The position numbers and the translations under genes were made by a program. From NCBI GenBank assembly GCA_014871385.1, contig CM026432.1, positions 5,621,669-5,685,668 of the forward strand: a stretch of DNA of 64,000 bases, given 5' to 3'. The notes under the pieces were generated by a model. The model had not been told where the DNA came from and made no database searches. It saw only the letters and a program-made list of their open reading frames with translations. Numbering within the stretch: position 1 is the stretch's first letter; the number at the start of each line of letters is the position of its first letter. Positions 33,887-44,765 of the stretch are shown in pieces. This stretch comes from Ceratodon purpureus. Lineage: Eukaryota; Streptophyta; Bryopsida; Pseudoditrichales; Ditrichaceae.

Positions 33887-36800
33887 TCATTTCAACTTCC
33901 CAAACATTTGAATTAGAATATCTAGGTCCGGAGGTGGCATGAAGGGGGTAGGTTTGGATTGGGGCTGACCATCTGAAACTGACTGAGACTTCCGGTGCTC
34001 CGTAGCAGACGCTTTTGGCGTTTTTGGCAAGGTCGGATCAGTCTTCACACTCTGCAAGTTGGATCGAGGTCGAGGAGTAGCCTGCAAAGGTTCATCACAC
34101 CTCTGGGGTTGCTCGCCTTTAAAGCCTGGTGATGACCGCCCACTTCGCAAATCGTCATCCAAGGTTGTTTGCTTGCCAACGTTGATAAAACGGGGAGGAG
34201 GTTTGTCATCATCATATCTAAGAGATATGTCGGACTTTCGTGGTCGGTCAGATCTATCCCTTTGCGGACGAGCGTTGGGCGAGTACTCATCATCTCGACT
34301 TGCTTGCACGGCAACCTTAGGATTACCAAAACGAGAAGGTTTGTCATCATCATATCCAGCAGGTATGTCGCTCAAACGACGTCGGTCAGATCGATCGCTT
34401 TGTGAGGGATACTTTGGTGACTGGCGTCCCTCCATGATATCATCCTTCGATAAGGGTGCAGATAGTCTCCTGTCCGACTGTTTCTCCTTCTCCCCATACC
34501 TACCCCTTGGAGGATCATCAGACTCCCTAACCCTAGCTCCACGGTTTATTTCCTCAAGCCCAATTGTCGCTCGTCGCCCAGATACCCTTACAGCGTCATC
34601 GTAATCATCACTGGCTCTACCTTGATTCTTGGACTTGTCACGCACATTTCCTCCTGGCAAAATCATCTCATACTCACTGGAGTCATAATGGGGTGTATCA
34701 GGGATAGATCTCTCTTTGTCCTTGTTCTTCACAGCTAGATTGCTTCTCTTTGTCGATGTGTCATTCAAATAAGAACCCTTCCTCTTCCTCGCATCATCAT
34801 CGCCTTCCGATACATGGGTTGAACAATCTTCTTGTGACGAAACCCCTCCTCTCATCTCAACCCTGCCTTGGCCAATAGACCTTCTCATCTCAACCCTGCC
34901 TTCGCCAATAGACCTACTCACCTTTTTAGTCTCAAGCCAGCGTTTGCCAATAGATCTATAGCCCGCGCCAATAGATCTATCGCCCATCTCTGGCACATAA
35001 CCAATAGAACTTCTCATCTGACTCAAACCATCCAAAATGGAGGTTTCCCTTGACAATGACTGCAATGTGAACATCATCCTCTCTGCCGCGTCGGGTTCGT
35101 TAGCTCCATAATCAGCCTCTCTTGTCATGAAAGACTCTCCGGCTCTCCGGTCAAGTAAGAATTTGATGAGTTCGCGAAGAGTATCGAACGCCCGGCTGAT
35201 TTCATTCGGCTCCGTCTTCTCACAATCAATAAGCATTATCTCGTGCTTCAGAATTTGCAATCGCTTGTAGAACTCAGAATCTGGCGGCATGTTGGCGGTG
35301 ATGAAGATAGTGTGCAACCTGCCACCGATTCCATTGATGTAATCCATCATGCCATTCAGAAATGTAGATTGGCTTCCATGGTCAATCCCGTCGGTGAAAG
35401 GCACAAGGAAGAAATCTGCCTTCTTGTGAGCCATGTACTGTTCCCCAATCCTCTTCATCACCGTTGCAATCGCGTCGTACATACGGGTACCCTTATAATT
35501 GTCGTCTTCAATCTCCGTAAAGTATGCCGCTCGAATGTTCTCAAGCTGCGCATGGAAATTCTTCTTTTTAACCCTGCACAGCAACGTCGTCTTCCAGCTG
35601 TTAAAAGTCCAGACATAAATCATGTCCTCCGGCAATAATGTGTCTCCACCCTCCACCAGTTGCTCAAAATTCGTCAACAGGTAGTGGTACACTCGCTTCC
35701 TGTCCCCGTTCCTGTCCCTCGTCTTCACTTTCGCCGATAAACTTCCGGATGCATCGAGCAGCAAATGAAAGTAAGCTTTGCCGCCACTAGGATGGAGTAT
35801 GGTGTACTCGGCTTCAGCTTTCTCCCCATTGGCGTTGGTAGCTTTGGCATTCCAGTTGTTGTGGAAAACCGATGTGGTTATCTCTCCAAGGGCGTTTGTG
35901 CCCTCGGCCTTCCAGCCATGGTAAAACGGCGATGTGTTCAGCACGTGTTCAGCGGGGTTCTTTGCCCATAAATAAAAAGCTGGTTCTCCTATCTTGGCGG
36001 CGGTCGTCAAAATTTCTGCAGTTTGATCCGAAATTAGATATCAAATTCTACCTATATTCTCTATGGAATGATTTTCTGCAGGAGCAATTCAGCTGTTTTC
36101 CAAACTAAACAGAAAAATAACTGACATTCATCATTCAAACCATCTCATGTAAAAGTCTAGATACTGCACCTTTCATCAGTTGCCGAGGTGGTAGAGGCTG
36201 GAGGGCTTTGAAAAAAGTAGAAGAAATGTGGGAGAAGGTAGGTCTGCTTAAGGGATGGAAGTCCAAACACGAGCAAATTAAGTTTCTAAGAAAATCCGGA
36301 CAGGTAGCTGACAGCATTTCCGGCTTGAGTCCAATGTGCATCCTTTGCTCTCGTAACTGAGTCAAGCTCAAATTTGGACACAGCAGCTTCCCACCCAAGA
36401 TATGTGAACATGTCAAGCCGAAGCTGTACACATCGGACATTGCCAAGATTTTGAACTTGTCATCGCCATGCCCTACAAATCTTACATCTTCATCATCTGT
36501 ATCCGAGTCTGTGAAGGGATCATCTAAATCCTTAGCTAAAGGACCCAGTAATTCCTCGAATTGTTCCGGAGCTTTCCACATAAGTATCTCAAAATGCTGT
36601 GTGCGTTTCGAAACCAACTTGATCCTTTTCTTGGTTTCAACAAGACCAAAATCAGCCAGCTTAACTTTCACCGAGCCTGACTCGGATGACAATAACACAT
36701 TCTTTGGTTTTAGGTCTCCATGGACGACTCGATTATCGTGCAAGTACTTCATGCCAGCTACAATCTGCGATATGATGTTCACTGCCTCAGGCACTTCAAA

Positions 36801-37292
36801 GGGAATGTTACTTCTTCCAAGGGTTTTGGAAGTACCTTCATCAACCCCGGTAATCTTCCTATTCTCCTCAATACTTGACAATAAGCCTTTAACTTCATCA
36901 ACGTCCACGATTCTTAAACGTAGAGTGCCGCTAGAATCAGCTGAGTTCTTCGTTCTTTGCGCCTCAATACTTCTCTGGATGGTATTTTGAAGATTGCTAT
37001 CCACATACTCCAGCAGGAGTGAACAGCTACTGTCTCCGACAGTGTAGCCAAAGCACTTCACAATATTTGGGTCATCAAGAGCAAAGAGAGATTTAACTTC
37101 GTCCTTAAAAACAGAATTGCACTCCTCTGATCCAAGTGGGAAGTCTTTCCTAGCATACTTGGTTCCTTTCCATTTCGTCTCATAAATGAACCCAGACAAA
37201 CCTTTTCCCAAAGAACATATGCTGGGCAGTTCCTTAGAATCTAACCTCTTTTGATCAGGACCAGAGGCCACTTCTCCAGACGAAGAAGCCAT
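33887..37292 (-). CDS. Kinase-vWA fusion protein, non-RD TKL-type kinase
   Basis: Exon 1, 37292-36170, starts MASSSGEVASGPDQKRLD and encodes a kinase: P-loop LGKGLSG (about 29-34), Lys 49 in YARKDF, HGDLKPKN near 191 (non-RD), DFG near 213 and MWKAPEQ. It ends in phase 1 (ATG AAA G, donor gtgcag). Exon 2, 36015-33887, opens after ctgcag with aa ATT TTG ACG, so the frame joins exactly and no start is needed; its first in-frame start-like codon is only TTG. Exon 2 encodes a vWA domain with all metal-site residues (DASGS about 461, GTRMYDA, FTDGIDHG). A charged, probably disordered tail follows with SIGxGR repeats and a 37-residue unit present twice (SDRRRLSDIPAGYDDDKP and SDRPRKSDISLRYDDDKP). 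Total 3252 nt, 1083 residues. A kinase ending at 36135 by readthrough of the donor is an alternative. Role unknown; similar kinase-vWA fusions act in cereal rust immunity. Confidence 0.8.
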
Positions 37293-38852
37293 GTTGGTTC
37301 ACAATGATACACCCTTCAAGAATCCATACTGGATCTAGGAATCAGAAATCCGTAAGCGCGACAAGGCAGGTTTATATACATATAACTTCATAATCTACAA
37401 GGCAACAAATCGTCAATTGTGATTTCGAACTTCAAATTTACTTACCAAACCAATTTTTATATATCTGAGCATACATTACGTCGTGTATTGTAGTGGCAGA
37501 TGGCCAGGATGACGACATGAGCGTGATTAAGTAGGCTTCCGACACATTCAATCAACACCAAATAGCGTACTGTCCCCTGCTCAGACAGTTTGGAACGTGA
37601 CCAACAATACTAGAACAATGTAGATGACGATATGATAATTGCCCACGCCGGTCGCAAAGAAGGCAGAAGAATAACTCAAACAAAAGCACATAAGAAACCA
37701 GCAACAAATGAAAGTAGGGCAGTAATTATGTTGGAGTTACCTGAAAGTACGCAAGAGGAAGGCCATCGCGTAGCACAATCAGTGACCCTTCACCATCCAA
37801 AAGCTCTGAACAGTGGACTTTCCACAAGCGCTCTGCAACCTCGACGAGGGCTGGCGTTCAATCGAGCGTGTATAGAGCTACTAATCACATGGGAGGTCTT
37901 AAGCTTGAAGTCATGGACCGGTGTATTTCGAATCCATTCCGAACCACGAGAAAAAGAGACTGCAGAGAAGAAACCCCATTCCAGGTGGGTTGTACGAGGT
38001 CGTCTTCTACACTTGTCACATATTCTAACAACGATTCTGCTTCTCACCAGAAACTTGCAGTAGAGAAACAGCCAGGGAAGGCCATGGACTATGCCATCAT
38101 CAAGTGGGATAGATACGGAGAGAAATCGACTAACTAGTTAGCAGCTTCCTGTCTGTGAGAGAGTTGGGTTGCACTGTGCAATATTCACCTGGAACTTCTC
38201 TCTCGTACAAATGCTACACCAGGCACGCAGAGGGTACTCGGAGAGAAACGTAAGTGTTGTAACTAACACATTTTGCCAACGGTGGACAAACTGGACCATT
38301 TTCCACATCCGTAGCTTTACTATATGTTCGCCCTAGCCGCCGAATCGAGATGCACATTAAGTTGTTTATTTGTCTTGAGACCATCACCGAAGCACGAATG
38401 TGTTCTACAGTAACTTCTAAGATGCTACTGTCGCATGATTCGCGGGAGAATTGAAATATCGGCGAACGGGATATCAGTGATGTACTGTATACCGATTATC
38501 TTAACTTAGTATTCCGGGCCTGCTGTGGCTGTCGAAACGCGCCACTGGGTTTCATGTTGTTTCGTTGATGCACTCGGAGTATTGCGTCACAGAACGGAGC
38601 GTGATGCAAAACGGGGTTCGTGTAACACCACTACTCTAGATCTAATGTCACCATGTTTGGTGGGTGGTTGCAAGTCTTTGCATAGGTTACTCTTGCCTCG
38701 TTCTGATTCTTCTAGTAGACCTAAATGTTGTTTCTGGTTGTTTCATAATAAGTATGAGATTTGGTAGGACATCTTGACTCCTTCTCCACCTCTAGGATTG
38801 TCTTGGAAGCCTCTGGAGGCCTAGTGCATCTAGTGGAAAACACAGTTTGAAG
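37293..38852. promoter_or_regulatory. Shared spacer between two head-to-head kinase genes
   Basis: It separates the ATGs of the kinase-vWA gene (-) and the intronless kinase gene (+), so it must hold both promoters. Parts recur in the duplicated units at 46795-47300 and 57988-58500 (for example gtagcacaaccagtga and aagctctgaaca), which shows that the head-to-head arrangement is ancestral. Confidence 0.5.
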
Positions 38853-40322
38853 ATGTCAGGGTTGTGTCTGGAGCTTGCGCGGTTGACAGGAAGGTCTCCC
38901 ACTGAAACTGTAGATACTTGGCTTGATGAATTTGGCGAGGAACTTGTCAGTGAACTGCTACTTGACACCATGGAGCTTGAGAGATTTGAACAGGGCCCTG
39001 ATAATGAACTTCGTTCTTATCTCGATAAGAAAATGGGAACTGATGACAATTTGCAGTTCTTTAGGTTGTCTGCGGATTTTTCTAAAATACCGTCGTGGAA
39101 GGTAATAAAGTACCGTTGGCTTTTGGCCAATGAATCTGAGAGCTTTTACAGATGCATCTCTACGGAAGAGCAGTGGCTTCGCACAGTGATCCAACCGCAG
39201 AAGCAGAATCCTGACGCCATTGAGATCCACAGCAATGTGGTGCCTCGTCAAGCATACTTGACGAGGCTCGCAGGTGTGATGCCAAACTGTCCTGGGCGTG
39301 TCTTGTGCATGAGAGGATTCGTCCCGACTGGTGTACTTCTCCGTGATGCAGAGCCTCCACGTCAATGCTGTGAAAATTGCACTCTTATGACACAGCTGAG
39401 AGGAGGAGCTGGTCACACGGATGCTGCAGTAGCAAAATTTTGGGAGTTTCTGAATGAGGATGTGTTTAAAACGGTGACTGGTCATGCTAGCTTAGGGCAG
39501 GGAAGCCAAGGAGGAGTTGAGAAGATCATGTGGCGCAAAGGCATCTTTGTCAGGAAGCGATTCGATCTCAGTCAGAAACCCTACTTCATCAGGGAATTCT
39601 CAGTTGCGATCAATGTTTCGCATCCCAACATTGTGCATTATTTCGGCTATTCCTTATGGTCTGATGAAGCTGAATACAGTGACCTGTACATGGAATTATT
39701 GGAGGGAGACCTTGAAAAGCTTTTATTTGAAGGAGCTCGGAAGGAGGAAGATCGGCTTTCATATGAGGATTCACTTGAGGTCTTGTTACAGATTGCGAAG
39801 GCTATGCGGCACCTGCACGAGAGGAATTTTGTCCATGGAGATTTGAAACCAGGGAACATTTTTGTGAGCAGATTGCCCATGCCACATTCAGATGCCCAGT
39901 TTTGCCTGGTCAAGGTTGCTGATTTTGGTTGCGCCCAGTATGTCGATTCTAATTCCGGTGCAACTGTGAAGCCATTTGACTACGCAATCGGAACACTTCA
40001 TTATGCCGCACCAGAGGTTTTAAGGTGCCGTAAGCATAGAGATTCGTCACTGATTAGACATCCTCAGAAAATTGATGTATATAGTTTTGGAGTTGTCGCC
40101 TACCAAGTGATCACCGGAGTCACCATAGTGTACCCCAAAGGCCTTCGAGGTATTAGGGACAGAGTCATGGACGGGACGTTGAGACCTGATGATCCCAGTC
40201 TGCGCAAGTTGCCAGTTTTAGACGATGACTGCTTATCTTTGCTTCGTTTTGTACGGAAATGTTGGGATCCGAACCCAGACGAACGACCCACTTTCGAACA
40301 AATATGTGCTAGGCTTTATTGA
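38853..40322 (+). CDS. Intronless non-RD TKL-type kinase with Cys-containing N-terminal domain
   Basis: The ATG at 38853 (MSGLCLELARLTGRSP) gives 489 residues; the frame opens slightly earlier, at 38847, with TTG. The N-terminal 210 residues form an unrecognised domain (WLDEFGEELVSELLLDTMEL, then IPSWKVIKYRW and SFYRCIS) ending in a Cys motif QCCENC. The kinase domain runs from about 213: LGQGSQGG, Lys in FVRKRF, EYSDLYMELLEGDL, HGDLKPGN (about 327, Gly in place of Arg), ADFGCAQ, YAAPEV, DVYSFGVVAYQV and a C-terminal CWDPNPDERPTFEQICARL. All main catalytic residues are present, so activity is plausible. Broken relatives lie at 47641 and 58528 in the duplicated units, both lacking the kinase domain. 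Confidence 0.85.
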   Translation: MSGLCLELARLTGRSPTETVDTWLDEFGEELVSELLLDTMELERFEQGPDNELRSYLDKKMGTDDNLQFFRLSADFSKIPSWKVIKYRWLLANESESFYRCISTEEQWLRTVIQPQKQNPDAIEIHSNVVPRQAYLTRLAGVMPNCPGRVLCMRGFVPTGVLLRDAEPPRQCCENCTLMTQLRGGAGHTDAAVAKFWEFLNEDVFKTVTGHASLGQGSQGGVEKIMWRKGIFVRKRFDLSQKPYFIREFSVAINVSHPNIVHYFGYSLWSDEAEYSDLYMELLEGDLEKLLFEGARKEEDRLSYEDSLEVLLQIAKAMRHLHERNFVHGDLKPGNIFVSRLPMPHSDAQFCLVKVADFGCAQYVDSNSGATVKPFDYAIGTLHYAAPEVLRCRKHRDSSLIRHPQKIDVYSFGVVAYQVITGVTIVYPKGLRGIRDRVMDGTLRPDDPSLRKLPVLDDDCLSLLRFVRKCWDPNPDERPTFEQICARLY

Positions 40323-41293
40323 GCATCAAGAATGGCCGTAGACAAAGTGGTATGTACACTTACATTCATGTTGCAATCTTCCTTTCTGCATACATCTTTA
40401 CAGCATGGAGTTGTTTAGATATTTCTTATCTTATTTGGAGAAAACTAGTTATACTACACATTGCTAGAGAGAATAAAACAGTGCTAGACGGCATGTTGCA
40501 GCATTTCTAGCTAGATAATCGCAATCGGGAGACTTTTGATCCGTCTTTGAGTAGTTCACGACGTTGTGAGAGGGTATATGTGTGATTCTTTTCGACATTT
40601 CTTCTATTGATAGAATGGTGCATGATTGCAATTTGCAGCAGAAGGAAAATATCATAGTTTTGGCGAGGAGCTAATGACAGCACTGAATGTCAGCACCAAG
40701 GATTCAAGATTTACAGTACAGGTTTGTCCCAGGCCAAACCCAGAACAAATTGAATTAGCTTCTTCCAAAACCATGTCTAAAGCATTGGATAGAACCTAGC
40801 AAGTTGTCAAGGGGGTCTGGACTGTCACACATTCTAATTTTTGCATATAGTTCACTGTACACCCACCTGCATTTCTCCTAAAGAACTGCCTTGGACACAA
40901 GATGCTCATGAACTCAAGCTAATGCTAGAGCATCACAACAGTGCTAAGGTAGATGCTACACGCCATAGCCATGTACAAATGATTTGTGAAAAAGTTCTGA
41001 AGAGTGTTTTGCATTGTTCACAGTTTCCTCTGTGCTGCCCTCCATTGTTCATTTGTTGGCCACAAATAATCTTGTGCTTGAACGGATTGACTTTCATTAC
41101 GAAGAAAAATGAAATCGAAGTTGTTGATAAACATTGACAATCACATGTGATCGTTTTGTTGAGGTTTTGTAACTGCTGGCAGAAAGAATGTGATTCAGTT
41201 AGAAAACTGTTGATATGCAATGTGCATGATTGTGAATGCTCTAATGCTTTGTCAATGACTTTTTAAGTAACCCCGTGTTCCACTTATGACTGT
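40323..41293 (+). other. 3' flank of the forward kinase, shared with the duplicated units
   Basis: Parts of 40560-41250 recur at about 48120-48560 and 59180-59640 (tgtgattc, gatatgca, tgattgtgaatc, ctcc, aatgctttatcaat). It probably includes the 3' UTR. No gene is seen. Confidence 0.5.
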
Positions 41294-41899
41294 TACCCAT
41301 GACCTACACCATTCAATCCCTCACCCAAACAATTACAACGAACGACACCCTAATCCTAAGACACATTTCCACAACCACATAATCAACACTCTGCCAAAAT
41401 CAAACAAGCAACCAACACGCAACAATTCCAAGGTTAAACCATGAACCCTGACCTCCAAAAACATAATCAATTTCCAACAATGACCAATTTCACAAGACGC
41501 TGCATCTCCAACTACCTTCAATTTCAGAAAACGCCACATTGTTCCCACGATTCTCCACCCTCGCAGCACCTCTACCTCGTCTCCAAAATTCAAACCAACA
41601 ACATCCAAGCGAAGACACTACATCAAAACCGTAAAATCTCAAACCTCCGGATTCCGGATCAATGTCCAATTCCACACAACGCTTTCCCACTACCACACTA
41701 ACTCTGTAAATTCCGCAGAATCCAACCCAGCAGCAAGCAAGCGACGATCCCGAGGCGAAGCCCTAAACCCCGACCTCCAGATTCCGAATCAGTTCCCAAC
41801 GCCAATAGAAATCAGAAAACGTAACATGGTCCCCATGCAATTGATAAGTGCAGATGAGAATGGCTTCGAAGCTCCGTGTTGGCTGTTGGCTTACCCCAT
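41294..41899 (-). pseudogene. RPS23: RPS23 pseudogene C, exon 1 and part of intron 1 only
   Basis: ATGGG at 41899-41895 with donor gtaagc, in the same context as pseudogenes A and B. Intron 1 follows to about 41294, where the similarity ends. Exons 2 to 4 are missing, so this is a truncated copy at the left edge of duplication unit 1. Confidence 0.8.
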
Positions 41900-42235
41900 G
41901 GCGGCCTGCGGTGATCGACAGACCCTACAATGGATCAGAATCTGTGCCGATGCGCTGCGCCTTCGCCTTCTGTGATCAAGATCCTCCGTGTGCTATGTGT
42001 GCTGTGAACCTTAAGAAACTTCAACTTACCTCCGTAGCAGGGCGAGACTAGCAACTCAACTAGGCAAGCAAGGATGATTGTAAAACAAGGTCTGGCGATG
42101 GAGAGGAGAAACGACGATCAGCGACGGAGTAAAATGTGTCTCCGAAGCTGAATTCCACATGAATGTCGATAACTCACATGCACCAACCTATATATTGGAT
42201 GGTCTACCTTATTTCGAAGCGGAGGAAGGTTTCTC

Positions 42236-42553
42236 ATGATTTTGCATGGTTTACATGTGCTACCTAGTGATGTTGATGAAGTGGAATTGTCGAATCGTAA
42301 GGTGGTAGATCATCAACGAACTTGGGCATCTTATGTGTCTGAAGGTCGGATATATCGGTTGCTCACGTTAGACAGTGATCCCATTTACTGTACCACTGAC
42401 GTTCCAAGTTTTGGTCATCTGCTGAATATGTCGGGGCTTCTTCTCGTCGCTACACCTGCAGTGTTCTGTGCGTACTCGTACAGTCGCTTCAACGTGAAGA
42501 TTAAGGTAATGTATAGTTCATTGATTAGTATCCTCTATCCAATGCCTGAATAA
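42236..42553 (+). other. Short plus-strand ORF in unit 1, possible first exon
   Basis: ATG at 42236. The frame reads MILHGLHVLPSDVDEVELSN, then SEGRIYRLLTLDSDPIYCTT and LNMSGLLLVATPAVFC. A good donor (attaag|gtaatg, about 42508) could end a coding exon. The equivalent in unit 2 (53433-53747) has a stop and indels. Not recognised; probably a remnant of a gene whose other exons are lost. Confidence 0.35.
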
Positions 42554-42936
42554 TATTGTTGCACAACTTAGAGAATGATTTGGTCAAGAAACGACTTAGT
42601 CAGAAAGGAAGCATGTCATAATTAATGCTGAGACACATGTGCCTAATTGCAAATTCAATGAAGATGATTGAATTCGACTAGTCAATGGTCATCATGGATT
42701 GGCAAAGTTTAATCTACTCTAGGCAGTCAGTCTGAGAACATTGCAGCATTAATTTTTCACAAGATATATGTAAGCATTGGATAATTAAGATGCTTCACAG
42801 AATCAGATGGCTAGCCATATAACCTTACGAAGCAGAGAAAGGAGCAGCGCGATAGATTCACAAACCAGCAACCACTGCATTGATGATGGGAGCGAAAGCG
42901 TAATTGAGGATTGAATGAGCTCCGATTCTCTGGAGC

Positions 42937-44237
42937 TTATGGCTCGAAGGAGATGGTATCGACGAACACGTCACCGTCAAGGTCGGACTGGTCCCCAGTC
43001 GCATTACGAAGGCACAGGTCGAAGGAAGGCAGCTCAGCCCACGATCTCCGCAGATGGTGGAATACGACGATGTCGTGAGAAAAGTGGCGCCAGAAATACA
43101 TCCGGTGCTTGTGCCCCACTGCCTTAAGTTGCCTTAAGTTCGTTCTGCACAGGACAGAGTACCACCGCAGCGGCATCTCCGCCATGCGGAAGAATTCTCG
43201 GCGGCGAAGGCCAAGACCCCAGATAGATATGGTGCTCTCGGCCACATCTTCAATGACAGCGAAGAGGTTGCCCCCGCAGTCTAGCATCTGGAAGCACTGG
43301 GGGGAAGCATGGAGCGGGAGATAGATGTGATCCTCCGTCCACCTTTCTGCGACCACGTCGAAGGAAACGAGCGCGTCGCCGCGATAGCAGAAGAGCAAGT
43401 TTCCACACAGAGTGCCGCTGATGACCATGGACCGCACCGTGATCTTCTGGAGCCCTGGGGGTGGGCTCTGGAGCAGTGTCCTCCACGCCCCCACCTCAGA
43501 ATGGAAAATCTTCGTGACGTCCTCTCGCACCGCAATAATTTTAAACGACACACTAACATCGTTGCGGTCAACCACGAGAAAGTTGCCCAGTTTCCTCCAC
43601 TCATCGGCGCCGGACTCGGGAATAATGTGCCACTCACTCGTGAATGGGTTGCCAACCACCACCTGCGCTGGCTGTGTCGTGACTTGGAATCCCAGCAGAC
43701 TCTTCCCATTGCCTGCAACAATCAAACCACCATTTGAAAGTAAGTCATCACAGCTAGCAGGTTAGTGACGTATGATTTAAGAAAAGTAGATGTGTGCCAC
43801 ACTGTACGTAACATACCGGCCAGAGGGCGGATACAGCATTGCGGGAGATTTGTGAGAGAGGGCAACAGCTCCCATGCGTCAGTTGCGCAGTCATACCCGC
43901 ACCACAAGCGCGGCAGAGAACGGATCTGTTTGAAAATGAGCGGGCAATACGACTTGGTCATGTCTTGGGACTCGAAGGTGTCGAGACTCTGAGCTACGAA
44001 TTTTTGCCATCGTTTGCATACAGCTTGTGCTCGCAGCAAGTCGATGAGCGGGAGCTTTGCGAAGACGCCTTCTCTGAGAACCTCGTCAGAAAGAGCATCC
44101 ATGAGATGAGACTCATCAAAATTATACACGGTGCTCGTGCTTGAGCTCCCAGCAGTGTAAATATCCACATTGCTCGTGCTTACGATCCCGGCAGTACAAT
44201 TTGATGCACTAGTTGACATATCTGCAAATTCATCCAT
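42937..44237 (-). CDS. F-box protein with kelch-like C-terminus, copy 1
   Basis: Exons 44237-43817 and 43712-42937 are joined in phase (donor gtatgt, acceptor tgttgcag): 1197 nt, 398 residues. The F-box lies at about 48-85 (ALSDEVLREGVFAKLPLIDL, then AQAVCKRWQKFV), the part that would bind SKP1 in an SCF ubiquitin ligase. The rest resembles plant F-box/kelch proteins (WELLPSLTNLP, NPFTSEWHIIPESG, GNLLFCYRGDALVSFDVVAE, MAEMPLRWYSVL). The ATG sits in tgcATGGATGAATTTGCAG. The same stretch forms a phase-1 acceptor (tttgcag, exon start 44221) that matches the phase-1 donor of the upstream kinase exon at 44780, so a kinase/F-box fusion transcript is possible. The substrate is unknown. Confidence 0.8.
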
Positions 44238-44765
44238 GCAGAATTAACCTTGGAAAACAAGCTTATTGCATTTCAGTGTTGAAATTTCAGCCAGTTCCCC
44301 TCAAAAAATCACAAGGCTTCCAACTACTTTGTGATTATGTTTTTTACTCCAACTCTAAATAATCCAAATCTAATAATGAGTAAAATAAGTAATGATTGAA
44401 CGCCACTAATGAAGGAAACATAACAGGAAGATTGTAATACATGGACTCTCTAGATTTGTCGAAAGAAAAGGACTGTAATACGTGAAATTCCACAAACCGC
44501 AGCAAAACCTCACATTCTGCGTTTCAACCGCCACTCCTTGTGAAGACTCCCAATCACTTATGTGCACATTACATAAATAGTTACATACCAATATTGCCTA
44601 ATGCCATATTGCTCATTTACGAAGAGGCTACCTTGATTGAAACAGAGCATGCAGTACTGTGAACTGCCAAACAAAACTACATGAGGCAAATCTACACGAG
44701 CCTCTCTACATGAGGCAAATCACCACAGCTAAGAAAAATAAATGCAAAGTTGATGAAAGTTGTGA

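Noticed and set aside
33887..36010. Stand-alone vWA gene starting at 36010
   Set aside because: The supposed start is TTG, directly behind a good acceptor whose phase fits the kinase exon.
38847..38852. Upstream start of the forward kinase at 38847
   Set aside because: That codon is TTG; the first ATG is 38853.
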